Part shown: in pieces, positions 44,415 through 52,360 of the stretch
Numbering within the stretch: the first letter of the stretch is position 1
Layout: every line of letters begins with the position of its first letter
Assembly: GCA_964479445.1 (NCBI GenBank)
Contig: CAYZMH010000003.1
Coordinates: 1-64,000, forward strand
Length of the DNA stretch: 64,000 nt
Source: CAYZMH01 sp964479445
GTDB lineage: Bacteria > Bacteroidota > Bacteroidia > Bacteroidales > GCA-2748055
Direction of reading: 5' to 3'
Position numbers and translations under genes: made by a program
The notes under the pieces: generated by a model
The model's input: only the letters and a program-made list of their open reading frames with translations
Told to the model about the DNA's origin: nothing
Database searches by the model: none

Positions 44415-44903
44415 TTATTTGAAGGCGGAGCGGAAGGTAACGTAGTAGTCTTTGGGCAGGGTGGGAACGAGAACCCAGTTCATGCTGAAGAAGTGAATGT
44501 CGCATTCACCGCATTCACGCATGGTGACATTGTATTCGTAACGACCGAGGGCTGCATTTTCGGTGACCTCCCTTACCAGGTGGATATCGCAGCCGTTGCC
44601 TTCGATGCATTGTCCCAGGAGGGTGAAATGCCTGAAATCGATCTCGGGCAGTTCCTCTTCGGGGTTGGCGAGGCTGTCCAGTACCAGGTTGTGGTAATCT
44701 TCTTCGTTGGTGATGATGAATGTATTGCGGTCGCTGCGTGGCTCGTTGATCAGGGCCATCTCTTTTGCAGAGAAACTCTTTTTGATCAGACCAAGGTTTA
44801 TATCCTCCCCCACGCAGAGCGGATTTTTGGAGCAGGAGAAAAGCAGTATCCCTGCAACGAAAGCAGTAAGACGCCCGATATGCGCGATACGTTTGCTGGT
44901 CAT
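44415..44903 (-). CDS. Small lipoprotein of unknown function
   Basis: A 162-residue protein starting at the ATG 44901-44903; a longer reading would need GTG. The signal MTSKRIAHIGRLTAFVAGIL ends in lipobox LFSC with lipidated C24. The mature part contains five further cysteines (NPLCVGED, GQCIEGNGCDIH, MRECGECDIH), so disulphides are likely, with a duplicated CDIH motif. I do not recognise the family. It is isolated, convergent with the DUF4249 gene and co-directional with fhs at about 200 bases. Confidence 0.7.
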   Translation of the reverse strand: MTSKRIAHIGRLTAFVAGILLFSCSKNPLCVGEDINLGLIKKSFSAKEMALINEPRSDRNTFIITNEEDYHNLVLDSLANPEEELPEIDFRHFTLLGQCIEGNGCDIHLVREVTENAALGRYEYNVTMRECGECDIHFFSMNWVLVPTLPKDYYVTFRSAFK

Positions 44904-45107
44904 CCGTTCAAAATTGTGAGTCCCTAAATTGTGCACGGTTCACTAATTACTTCCTGTTTCACCCGATCGCCACATTGTGGCAGACATCCCGGGCATTGAC
45001 CTGTGCACGAAATCCTCCCGCTGCATTGCACATCGTACGTGTGCGATCCTGTAACCTGTAAATATAAAAACTTATCAGTGATATTCCACTAATTTCCCAT
45101 TGGTTTT

Positions 45108-46775
45108 TCAGAAAAGACCGGAGATATTTCCATCGTTGTCGATGTCGATCTTTTCGGCTGCGGGATGGGCAGGCAGACCGGGCATACGCATGATCTTCCC
45201 GGTGATGGGGATCACAAATCCGGCACCGGCTGCAATCTCGATTTCCCGTACCGTGACCACAAAATCTTTAGGCCGGCCCAGCAGGGCCGGGTTATCGGAA
45301 AGGGATTTCTGGGTCTTGGCAATGCAAACCGCCAGGTGGTCAAGCCCCAATTCGCTGATCTTTTTCAGGTCCTGCCTGGCCTGGCTGGTATAGTCGATGG
45401 CTTTCGCCCCATAGATCTCCTTGGCAATGGTCTCTATCTTTTTTTCCATATCCCATTCCCACCGGTAAAGCGGTTTGCAGGGTTTACCGTTACGATCCAC
45501 GGCACTCATCACTTTTTTTGCCAGGTCCTCGGCGCCTTCTCCGCCTTTTTCCCATACCTCTGCGATGGAGGCTTCAGCACCGATCTCGCGGGCATGTTCC
45601 ATAATGGCGTCAAGTTCTTCATCTGTATCGCTGGTGAACCGGTTGATGGCGATCACGCACACCTCAGCAAATTTGTGGATGTTTTCCACGTGCTTGTCCA
45701 GGTTGGCCATCCCTTTTTTAAGTGCCTGGAGGTTGGGCTCATTGAGTTTTTCCACGGGAACCCCGCCATGGTATTTCAACGCGCGCACCGTGGCTACCAG
45801 GACCACTGCTTTGGGCCGGAGTCCGGAGCTCTGGCACTTAATGTCAAAGAATTTTTCAGCCCCCAGGTCGAATCCGAATCCGGCCTCTGTAACGGCATAA
45901 TCGGATAATGAAAGTCCCATCCGGGTGGCGATCACAGAGTTGGTTCCCTGGGCTATATTGGCAAATGGTCCGCCGTGGATAATGGCAGGGTTACCCTCCA
46001 GTGTCTGGACCAGGTTGGGCTTGATAGCATCTTTCAGCAGTGCCGCCATTGCTCCCTGCGCTTTCAGGTCGCGGGCGTACACCGGTTTTTTGTCCATGGT
46101 ATAACCAAGAAAAATGTTCCCCAGCCTGTGTTTGAGATCTTCCAGGTCGTCGGCAAGACACAGGATCGCCATGATTTCGGAGGCTGCAGTGATGTCGAAA
46201 CCGGTCTCACGGGGTACCCCCGAGCGAGTACCGCCCAACCCGATGATAATCCTCCGCAACGCCCGGTCGTTCATATCCATGACCCGCTTCCATTTAACGG
46301 TCCGCGGATCGATCCCGATGGATTTGGTACGGCTCTGAACATTGTTATCAATCAGCGCAGCCAGCAGGTTGTGCGCTTTTTCAATGGCTGCAAAATCGCC
46401 CGTGAAGTGGAGGTTGATATCTTCCATGGGTACCACCTGGGAGTAACCTCCGCCCGTGGCGCCCCCTTTGATCCCGAATACAGGTCCGAGTGAGGGTTCC
46501 CTTAGCACTACCGTCGTTTTGTACCCGAGCCGGTTCATTCCCTCTGTGAGTCCTATGGACATGGTGGTTTTACCCTCCCCGGCCGGGGTGGGGGAAATGG
46601 CTGAGACCAGGATCAGTTTTCCATCCTCTGCCTTTTCCTGGTCGATCAGCTTGAGGGGCAGCTTGGCAATGTGCTTTCCATACGGATATAGATCCTCTTC
46701 CCTGACGTTTAACCTGGAGGCGATCTCTGCTATGGGCTTCATGGTGTGATGGTGGGCAATCTCTATGTCGCTCAT
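45108..46775 (-). CDS. fhs: Formate-tetrahydrofolate ligase
   Basis: A 555-residue enzyme making 10-formyl-THF from formate, THF and ATP, feeding one-carbon metabolism. The P-loop ISPTPAGEGKTTMSIGLTEG (about residue 60), EPSLGPVFGIKGGATGGGYSQV, FTGDFAAIEKAHNLLAALIDN, and PGLPAHPAAEKIDIDNDG near the C-terminus are diagnostic; length matches (about 555). It is alone on the minus strand. Confidence 0.96.
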   Translation of the reverse strand: MSDIEIAHHHTMKPIAEIASRLNVREEDLYPYGKHIAKLPLKLIDQEKAEDGKLILVSAISPTPAGEGKTTMSIGLTEGMNRLGYKTTVVLREPSLGPVFGIKGGATGGGYSQVVPMEDINLHFTGDFAAIEKAHNLLAALIDNNVQSRTKSIGIDPRTVKWKRVMDMNDRALRRIIIGLGGTRSGVPRETGFDITAASEIMAILCLADDLEDLKHRLGNIFLGYTMDKKPVYARDLKAQGAMAALLKDAIKPNLVQTLEGNPAIIHGGPFANIAQGTNSVIATRMGLSLSDYAVTEAGFGFDLGAEKFFDIKCQSSGLRPKAVVLVATVRALKYHGGVPVEKLNEPNLQALKKGMANLDKHVENIHKFAEVCVIAINRFTSDTDEELDAIMEHAREIGAEASIAEVWEKGGEGAEDLAKKVMSAVDRNGKPCKPLYRWEWDMEKKIETIAKEIYGAKAIDYTSQARQDLKKISELGLDHLAVCIAKTQKSLSDNPALLGRPKDFVVTVREIEIAAGAGFVIPITGKIMRMPGLPAHPAAEKIDIDNDGNISGLF

Positions 46776-46799
46776 AAGTTCTGTTCTTTTAGTATTGAA

Positions 46800-46928
46800 A
46801 TGGAAATAACAAAATTACAAAAAAACGATTCACTTCTATTCACACCAGGACCTTTTGAACCGGATGAGGGACACAAGGTTGTCTGTTATGCACCTTCCTA
46901 TGACATAGAAATTATTGATACTGTTTAA
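46800..46928 (+). CDS. Possible small protein (42 residues)
   Basis: An ATG at 46800 opens MEITKLQKNDSLLFTPGPFE, followed by a soluble, charged stretch ending EIIDTV before TAA. It is divergent from fhs and AT-rich. No ribosome binding site or family is recognised, and it could equally be the decayed start of a lost gene. Confidence 0.25.
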   Translation: MEITKLQKNDSLLFTPGPFEPDEGHKVVCYAPSYDIEIIDTV

Positions 46929-46957
46929 ACCAATAATAACAGCGGGTTCAGATGATA

Positions 46958-46993
46958 TACATATTTAAATATGTATTTTAATATGTATTAAAA
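46958..46993. repeat. Two abutting 18-bp AT-rich palindromes
   Basis: TACATATTTAAATATGTA (46958-46975) is a perfect 18-bp palindrome; TTTTAATATGTATTAAAA (46976-46993) is an inverted repeat with 8-bp arms and a TG centre. Both contain ATATGTAT-like cores. They lie in the roughly 590-base gap before the lipoprotein gene and look like binding sites for a dimeric regulator. Confidence 0.6.
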
Positions 46994-47077
46994 TATGTAT
47001 ATTTAATCTGGATGATTCTCATTTTTCCCGGGAGTCATTATGGATTAGGAATCCGGGGTTCTGCATTACTGAGAACC

Positions 47078-47165
47078 GGATTTCGGGTGAATTTTTTCCT
47101 TCCCGGAAAACCGGTAAACATCCCGGAATCTATATGGTTGAGGTGTGGATTTCGGGTGAATTTTT
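47078..47165. repeat. Pair of 19-bp direct repeats
   Basis: GGATTTCGGGTGAATTTTT occurs at 47078-47096 and 47147-47165, 69 bases apart, both followed by a C/T-rich run. The rest of 46929-47522 holds no convincing gene. Confidence 0.7.
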
Positions 47166-47522
47166 CTCCTTCTCATCGTTAATCTGTTTCCTGACAGATG
47201 GGGTAAGGTAAGCATGTTTGTAAGGGGAAACACTTTTTAACCGGGTTATCGAGCCGGTTAATCAAATGATTTGCCTTGAAGACCGCTTTTTTGTGATCCC
47301 CGCTTGGGATTACTTCTTTCGGTGACTTTTTTGTGAGTTGGCACTTTTTTTTCAGGGTTGTACGGGTCTCTTAAGAGTCAGAAAAACAGCTATTTTAAAA
47401 GTGACCGCCAGGTTTTTTGTATTTTTTTTCATTTCGGCATAGGGGTAAAGCCCGGGAGTGGGTGTGCTATGGATGAAAACGGACTAAGAAAATGAATGTG
47501 TAACCAATAAAAATGGATAGTC

Positions 47523-48629
47523 ATGAAAAAGTTAAGTATTGTTTCTTTCGTAGTTTTTTTAGCTGGGGTATTTTTTTTCACTGGATGTGAAAGCGAACCG
47601 TTCGGACCCCAGGGTGATGAGAGCATCCTGCCCGAAAAATTCTCCGTGGACATCCCGGATGCTATTTCGCAGGATGTTTCGGCACAAAAGAGTGTTGCCG
47701 TGGATACCATGAAGGGCCATGAGATCTACCGGCATCTCATATTCTTCATCCATGTGGGTGAGGAGGCTGCCGAGATCCTGGAGGGCATCATCTGGTCGAT
47801 CAACGTGTACAACATTGACCGCGTGAAAACGCTGACCTATGAAGGTGATGAGGATGGCCGTATCAAGAACCTGGCAGTGGTCGAAGGACCCGAATATGAT
47901 GGTCGCATCTGGGAGTATGGTCTGACCATTACCGATGCTGAATCGGAGGGCAATGAAGATGGCGGCAAGGCGGTTCAGATTTTCTGGAACGGCAATCCGC
48001 GGGAAGGTATAGCGTTACTGAAGCCCTACAACATCAATCGTCATGATGACTCAGAGATGAGTGATGCGATGTTCCGCATCGATTACAGCGAGGTTGGTGA
48101 GATGGGATACGATGCCCACATGCTTGTTTCCATCGATGAGCTTCCCACGGTTGATCCTCTGCTGGCGCCCTTCTCCATGGATGCCATGAAGATGTTCGTT
48201 GGTAAGAAAGGGGATTTTGTGGATGTGTACGGAAACAGCAACCACCCCAACGGCAAATTCCTCACCTCTGTCACCGGGTATAACTGGGCGTTTGTTGCAA
48301 GCGGCGAGGAGAACCGGGATGTGGCAGTTGCCGAGGTAGGACTTCCACTGAGCACCCTGGATGCTTCCGGTCGGGATGCATTGCTGGAGACCTGGTCGAT
48401 TAAGAATGTCCTTACCAACGAGGTGAAAGAGGTATGGCCGAAGGCGAGCGATGAGTTGCTCGAAGCATGGTTGCACAATACCGAGGCTCCCGGATTCTTC
48501 AACGACGGAGGATTCATACAGGGAGGCACGGCTCCGTCAGAGGATTTTGAGGAAGTGGCTGCGAGGCTCAAGGGTATGTCACCCTATAATCCGCAGACCC
48601 TGCAGGACCTGAATATCGAATTCAATTAG
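47523..48629 (+). CDS. Lipoprotein of unknown function
   Basis: A 368-residue lipoprotein: signal MKKLSIVSFVVFLAGVFFFT ends in lipobox FTGC with lipidated C22, followed by ESEPFG. The mature protein is acidic and strand-rich (KTLTYEGDEDGRIKNLAV, GKAVQIFWNGNPREGIALLKP, FRIDYSEVGEMGYDAHMLVSI), which suggests a beta-sandwich or similar fold, and ends with a helix-rich segment (ASDELLEAWLHNTEA). No family is recognised. It is monocistronic, has a strong terminator, and a long upstream region with palindromes and direct repeats, so it is probably tightly regulated. Confidence 0.7.
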   Translation: MKKLSIVSFVVFLAGVFFFTGCESEPFGPQGDESILPEKFSVDIPDAISQDVSAQKSVAVDTMKGHEIYRHLIFFIHVGEEAAEILEGIIWSINVYNIDRVKTLTYEGDEDGRIKNLAVVEGPEYDGRIWEYGLTITDAESEGNEDGGKAVQIFWNGNPREGIALLKPYNINRHDDSEMSDAMFRIDYSEVGEMGYDAHMLVSIDELPTVDPLLAPFSMDAMKMFVGKKGDFVDVYGNSNHPNGKFLTSVTGYNWAFVASGEENRDVAVAEVGLPLSTLDASGRDALLETWSIKNVLTNEVKEVWPKASDELLEAWLHNTEAPGFFNDGGFIQGGTAPSEDFEEVAARLKGMSPYNPQTLQDLNIEFN

Positions 48630-48677
48630 GATTTCCGACCCGATCATGTTCATCCGATCATGTGAGATCCTTTGGAG

Positions 48678-48704
48678 GGCTGCCCGCGCGGGCAGCCTTT
48701 TTTT
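48678..48704 (+). terminator. Strong intrinsic terminator after the lipoprotein gene
   Basis: The 20-bp perfect palindrome GGCTGCCCGCGCGGGCAGCC (48678-48697) is followed by seven T residues, 49 bases after the stop. Confidence 0.85.
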
Positions 48705-48898
48705 GGGCTGAACGGCTCAGTGAGCGCCAGGTTCTTGCAGCGGTATGCTCTTGCCGGGCAGATGGAATGGGGTGTAAGTTCGGACGCTGTCTGGATTAAT
48801 GATTGGAATATTCTTTTTCCGGGCAAGTGTAATGGGGCCGGAATGCTCGGCCGGTATTAGCAATTGGCTGTTATGCCTTCCCTGCGTGAAGTTTCTTT

Positions 48899-49390
48899 TT
48901 ACGAGGGAAATGCTTTTTCAAGGATTTTCCGGGTGAGGGAGTATCCCTTGTCCCACTGACTCGCCCTGGGGCCGGAATAATTAAGGGTCCCGGGAGCAAA
49001 ACGCTCTATAAATTCGGGGATTCGCCGGGCGGCCTCTTCGACGGATAGTTGGGACATATCAAGCAGCAGGTAGGGTTTGTTCTGTCTTCTGGCCACATCC
49101 AGGGAGTAAAAGGTGCCCCCGGCCATTTTTTCATGGTAGATGATCACGGTGGCATCGCTGTCGATTACGTTGGAGCGGGTGCGGTCTTTGTAATCCCCGC
49201 CGGTAAGTTCCTCCAGCGGGTATTTCCGGTCGATGCGTCCGTCTTCGGCTTTGCGTCCGTCGGGGCACCACCCTCCACAGGGAATGTTCTGTTCCAGGCA
49301 GAAATCCAGCACTGCCCGGTCCACGCCTGATTGGCCGCCGCAGACCATTTTTACCCTGACTTCTTCCGGGTTGTTTGTACCTGTTGTCAT
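48899..49390 (-). CDS. Circularly permuted YpsA (SLOG superfamily) protein
   Basis: A 163-residue protein of the cpYpsA/putative molybdenum-carrier family within the SLOG superfamily. The nucleotide-binding signature is CGGQSGVDRAVLDFCLE near residue 17, followed by GWCPDGRKAEDGRID, YPLEEL, RSNVIDSDATVIIY and GGTFYSLDVARRQNKPYLLLD. SLOG domains bind nucleotides or nucleotide-derived ligands; the molybdenum-carrier label is historical and not supported by context. It begins 29 bases after the mevalonate kinase stop on the same strand and appears to be the last gene of the leucine/mevalonate operon. Its role there is unknown. Confidence 0.8.
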   Translation of the reverse strand: MTTGTNNPEEVRVKMVCGGQSGVDRAVLDFCLEQNIPCGGWCPDGRKAEDGRIDRKYPLEELTGGDYKDRTRSNVIDSDATVIIYHEKMAGGTFYSLDVARRQNKPYLLLDMSQLSVEEAARRIPEFIERFAPGTLNYSGPRASQWDKGYSLTRKILEKAFPS

Positions 49391-49419
49391 GGTAAGCTAT
49401 ATTCTTAAACCGGCCGGGA

Positions 49420-50337
49420 TCAGATCCAGACCAGTTTTTCTTTTCCCAGGGCCTCTTCCACCTGTTCGATGGCCGAATGGTGGGTAATGCCCAGCATGTA
49501 ACCGCCGCCGGATCCATTCAGCTTGAGGTAATAGGTATTGGTGACCTGGCCACTCAGCCATGCATCGGTCATGGATTCCGGGATCATTTTCCGGAAATGC
49601 TTGTACTGCAGGTCGGATATGGCCCGCAGAATCATCGCCGGGTCAGATTCCCGTCTTTCCAGGAGCACATCGATCAGTTTCCGGTTCAGGGAAAGGTACT
49701 GATTTTCGACCACTTTTCGAAATTCTTCCCGTCTTAGTTCGTCCATGAACCACCTGACCAGCGGTCCGGTATCAAGCCGGATCCCGGAGTCGACCAGGAA
49801 AAAGCGATATCCCCCGGGTATCCGGGAGGGATCGAATGAGATGGGTTCGATCGCATGATCTCCGGAGAAGAGGAGCGGTTTTCCCAGGTAGCAGGAGAGT
49901 GCATCCACACCGGAGCTTTTCCCGTGGAAATACGATTCAATCGTGGACAGGTCTTTGCGCATCTGATGCAGTGTAAGTTCCTCTTTCCCCGAAAAAAGCT
50001 GGTCGTAGATAAAAGCAGACACCGACCCGGAGCTTCCGATTCCATAGCCCAGCGGTATATCGGATTCCAGGTAATAGCCGCTTCTGATCATCTTTTCGAA
50101 CTCCCCGATCTGCGCCTTACCGTGAAAGCTGTTCACGGGAAGCGATTTCATGTACTGGTAAAGGTTTCGCAGGTATTCCAGCGATTTAAAAGCCCGTTGT
50201 TCATCGGGGGCCTGGTTTATGGTACCCAGCCGGGTAAAGAAGCTTGTAAGCGGAACGGTGAGTGCATCTCCTTTCAGGATTGCACTGTATTCACCGACCA
50301 GCATGACCTTGGCGTAGTATTTGGTTGTTGTGTTCAT
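49420..50337 (-). CDS. mvk: Mevalonate kinase (GHMP family)
   Basis: A 305-residue GHMP kinase. The start YYAKVMLVGEYSAILKGDAL is the substrate-binding N-terminus of mevalonate kinases; the ATP loop is DIPLGYGIGSSGSVSAFIYD (about residue 100); KSSGVDALSCYLGKPL carries the catalytic aspartate; the last motif GSGGGYMLGI is present. Assignment as mevalonate kinase rests on these and on position in the mevalonate operon, directly after diphosphomevalonate decarboxylase (4-base overlap). Phosphorylates mevalonate to 5-phosphomevalonate in the cytoplasm. Confidence 0.85.
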   Translation of the reverse strand: MNTTTKYYAKVMLVGEYSAILKGDALTVPLTSFFTRLGTINQAPDEQRAFKSLEYLRNLYQYMKSLPVNSFHGKAQIGEFEKMIRSGYYLESDIPLGYGIGSSGSVSAFIYDQLFSGKEELTLHQMRKDLSTIESYFHGKSSGVDALSCYLGKPLLFSGDHAIEPISFDPSRIPGGYRFFLVDSGIRLDTGPLVRWFMDELRREEFRKVVENQYLSLNRKLIDVLLERRESDPAMILRAISDLQYKHFRKMIPESMTDAWLSGQVTNTYYLKLNGSGGGYMLGITHHSAIEQVEEALGKEKLVWI

Positions 50338-51440
50338 TCCACCGAGATCCTTTCCGGGCCATTTCCCATGACATCTCCGATGACGGCCTGGTTTTCACAC
50401 AATGGTTTCAGTTGTTCATTTACAAAGGGGGTTACTCGGTTTGCCTCCGATTCGGGGAACAGGAGATGGACATTGGCCCCGGCATCCAGTGTAAATCCCA
50501 GGCTTGTTCCGGTATCCCGCCGGAACTCCCGGATGCGGTGCAGGGCTTCCACGGTAAGGGGAGCCATCAGGATATACCCGGGTGAACTGGTCATCATCAT
50601 GGCGTGCAGGGTAAGTGCTTCGTTCTCCATGATATCGATGAAACCGCCCCAGTCGCCGTTTCGCAGCACGGGTTTAAGGAGCCGGAGATTATCCTCTGCC
50701 TGTCGAAACCTTGCGGGGGCGAACGGATTGGTTTCCATGAGTGCATGACCATGGGAGCTGGAGACAGCCTTTTTCCCCGACTCGATGATCAGGATCGAAT
50801 CGTGCAGGAGCCGGAAATTGGGATGGATCTGCCCGATGGGAATGGCGTACTCATCGCTGGAGTCTGACCACCCGGAGGTTTTGCCCCACAGGGCCATCGC
50901 CCCGTACAGGGAGCGGGATGCGCTGCCTGAACCCAGGCGGGCCAGCAGGCTGGCCTTCCGGTAGAAATCTTCATGCGGCCTGTTAAACAGTTCCTGCTCG
51001 ATATCACACAGGGCCAGTGCCAGGGCACTGAGGGCCGAGGCGCTGGAAGCGATCCCGGAGGAGTGGGGGAAGGTGTTGGCCGATCGTACCGTAAGGCGGG
51101 CATGCCCGAGGAAAGGGAGCAGCGGGGTTACCTGTTCCAGGTATTTTTCCAGGCGCTCACTGAATTGCGGAGCTTCGTTGTTTTCAAATTGAAAATCGAG
51201 TCGGGGACCCTGTGCGGTATCGTCATAGATACACTCCACCTCCATGCGTGTGCGTGCATGGCTGAGGGTGACGCTGAGGGAAGCGTTGGTGGGCAGCTGG
51301 ACAGTCCGTTTGCCCCAGTATTTTACAATGGCAATATTGGAAGGACTCTCCCAGGACACCCTGGTATGGTTGGTTCCGGGTACCCCCGAATACGATACGG
51401 AGGCTTCATCGCGGACTCTCTTTTCATACTTCATTTCCAT
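50334..51440 (-). CDS. mvaD: Diphosphomevalonate decarboxylase
   Basis: A 368-residue GHMP-fold decarboxylase that converts 5-diphosphomevalonate to isopentenyl diphosphate. Signature motifs are SPSNIAIVKYWGKRTVQLPTN (active-site lysine), NTFPHSSGIASSASALSALAL (phosphate loop) and FTLDAGANVHLLFPE with the catalytic aspartate. It overlaps the mevalonate kinase start by 4 bases and the end of the GYDIA kinase by 17. A second in-frame ATG lies two codons later. Confidence 0.93.
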   Translation of the reverse strand: MEMKYEKRVRDEASVSYSGVPGTNHTRVSWESPSNIAIVKYWGKRTVQLPTNASLSVTLSHARTRMEVECIYDDTAQGPRLDFQFENNEAPQFSERLEKYLEQVTPLLPFLGHARLTVRSANTFPHSSGIASSASALSALALALCDIEQELFNRPHEDFYRKASLLARLGSGSASRSLYGAMALWGKTSGWSDSSDEYAIPIGQIHPNFRLLHDSILIIESGKKAVSSSHGHALMETNPFAPARFRQAEDNLRLLKPVLRNGDWGGFIDIMENEALTLHAMMMTSSPGYILMAPLTVEALHRIREFRRDTGTSLGFTLDAGANVHLLFPESEANRVTPFVNEQLKPLCENQAVIGDVMGNGPERISVE

Positions 51441-52356
51441 AGTATACTATCTCTTTGTAGGGAAACACGATTGATATTCCCTTGTTTTCCAGGTAATAGC
51501 GTAGTTCGGATTCCGGAAGGGTGGTGGCCACCAGGGCAAAATCGCCGCCCCAGGCTCCCAGGGATTTTACATAACCGTCGAGATCGCCGAACCGCTCCTC
51601 CCTGAGAGCGGGTTTCTGGAGTATGTCTGAGAGGCTCTCTTCGTGTTCGCGCATGATCTCACCGAATTCGCGGAGGGTGGGTGCTTTGATCAGCCGGTAG
51701 GTCAGACCGGAAAAGTGGTCGATATCCCTGGCCGTGGGGATATAATGGTCGAGGAACGAGGCCAGGCTCTGGTCTGATCGCTGTTTTTCACCCAGGTACA
51801 CGAAGTAGAGCTGGCTGGCGAACGAGGGGTAGAAATCGATGGTCTCCACCACCGGCATATCGTCAATGAGTTCATAGAGTAGGGGTCCGTTTGCATTGGC
51901 GCATGCCACATCGTACCCTGAACCTCTGGAGATCCGGAAGTGAAATTGCAGGGGATCGGCCCCGGCCCACTGGGCGAGGAGGGAGGTGAGGGTGGAGCTG
52001 CTTCCGAAGCCCCAGTTCGGATCAAAATCAAGGCGGGTGGTAATGTCTCTCTTTTCCAGTTGTTCGGCGAATCCGGGTTTCAGTTCGAGCATTTCTCCGA
52101 GCAGGAATACCAGGTGATCGGCGGTTTGCCGGTCGGTTGCCGATTCCACGGTGAGGGTGTCGAGGCGGATGCGGGTTTCGAACCAGGTTTGCTTTTTATA
52201 CCGCGCGGTCCATTGCAGCATTCCGCGGGTCTCCTTGTGACCGGGAATCAACCACTGGCCGTGGGTTAATGGCACTGCCAGTGCCCTGGCGCCGAACAGG
52301 ATCATGTATTCGGCGGTAAGGAGCAATTTTCCCCGGGCAAAGTATCGGTTCGCCAT
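51424..52356 (-). CDS. GYDIA family GHMP kinase, probable phosphomevalonate kinase
   Basis: A 310-residue GHMP kinase of the Bacteroidota-specific GYDIA group; here the name motif reads SRGSGYDVACANANG (about residue 145), with ATP loop NWGFGSSSTLTSLLAQWA before it and GAWGGDFALVATT as the last motif. The operon contains mevalonate kinase and decarboxylase but no canonical phosphomevalonate kinase, so this protein is the obvious candidate for that step. That function is an inference from context, not shown by sequence. It overlaps mvaD by 17 bases and follows HMG-CoA reductase by 4. Confidence 0.82.
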   Translation of the reverse strand: MANRYFARGKLLLTAEYMILFGARALAVPLTHGQWLIPGHKETRGMLQWTARYKKQTWFETRIRLDTLTVESATDRQTADHLVFLLGEMLELKPGFAEQLEKRDITTRLDFDPNWGFGSSSTLTSLLAQWAGADPLQFHFRISRGSGYDVACANANGPLLYELIDDMPVVETIDFYPSFASQLYFVYLGEKQRSDQSLASFLDHYIPTARDIDHFSGLTYRLIKAPTLREFGEIMREHEESLSDILQKPALREERFGDLDGYVKSLGAWGGDFALVATTLPESELRYYLENKGISIVFPYKEIVYYGNEV

Positions 52357-52360
52357 GATG

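Noticed and set aside
45108..46775. fhs as part of the leucine/mevalonate operon
   Set aside because: It is on the same strand but separated by the plus-strand lipoprotein gene and strong terminator, so it is a separate unit.
48672..48860. Plus-strand open frame of 62 codons downstream of the lipoprotein terminator
   Set aside because: It begins inside the terminator palindrome, has no ribosome binding site and no recognisable sequence.
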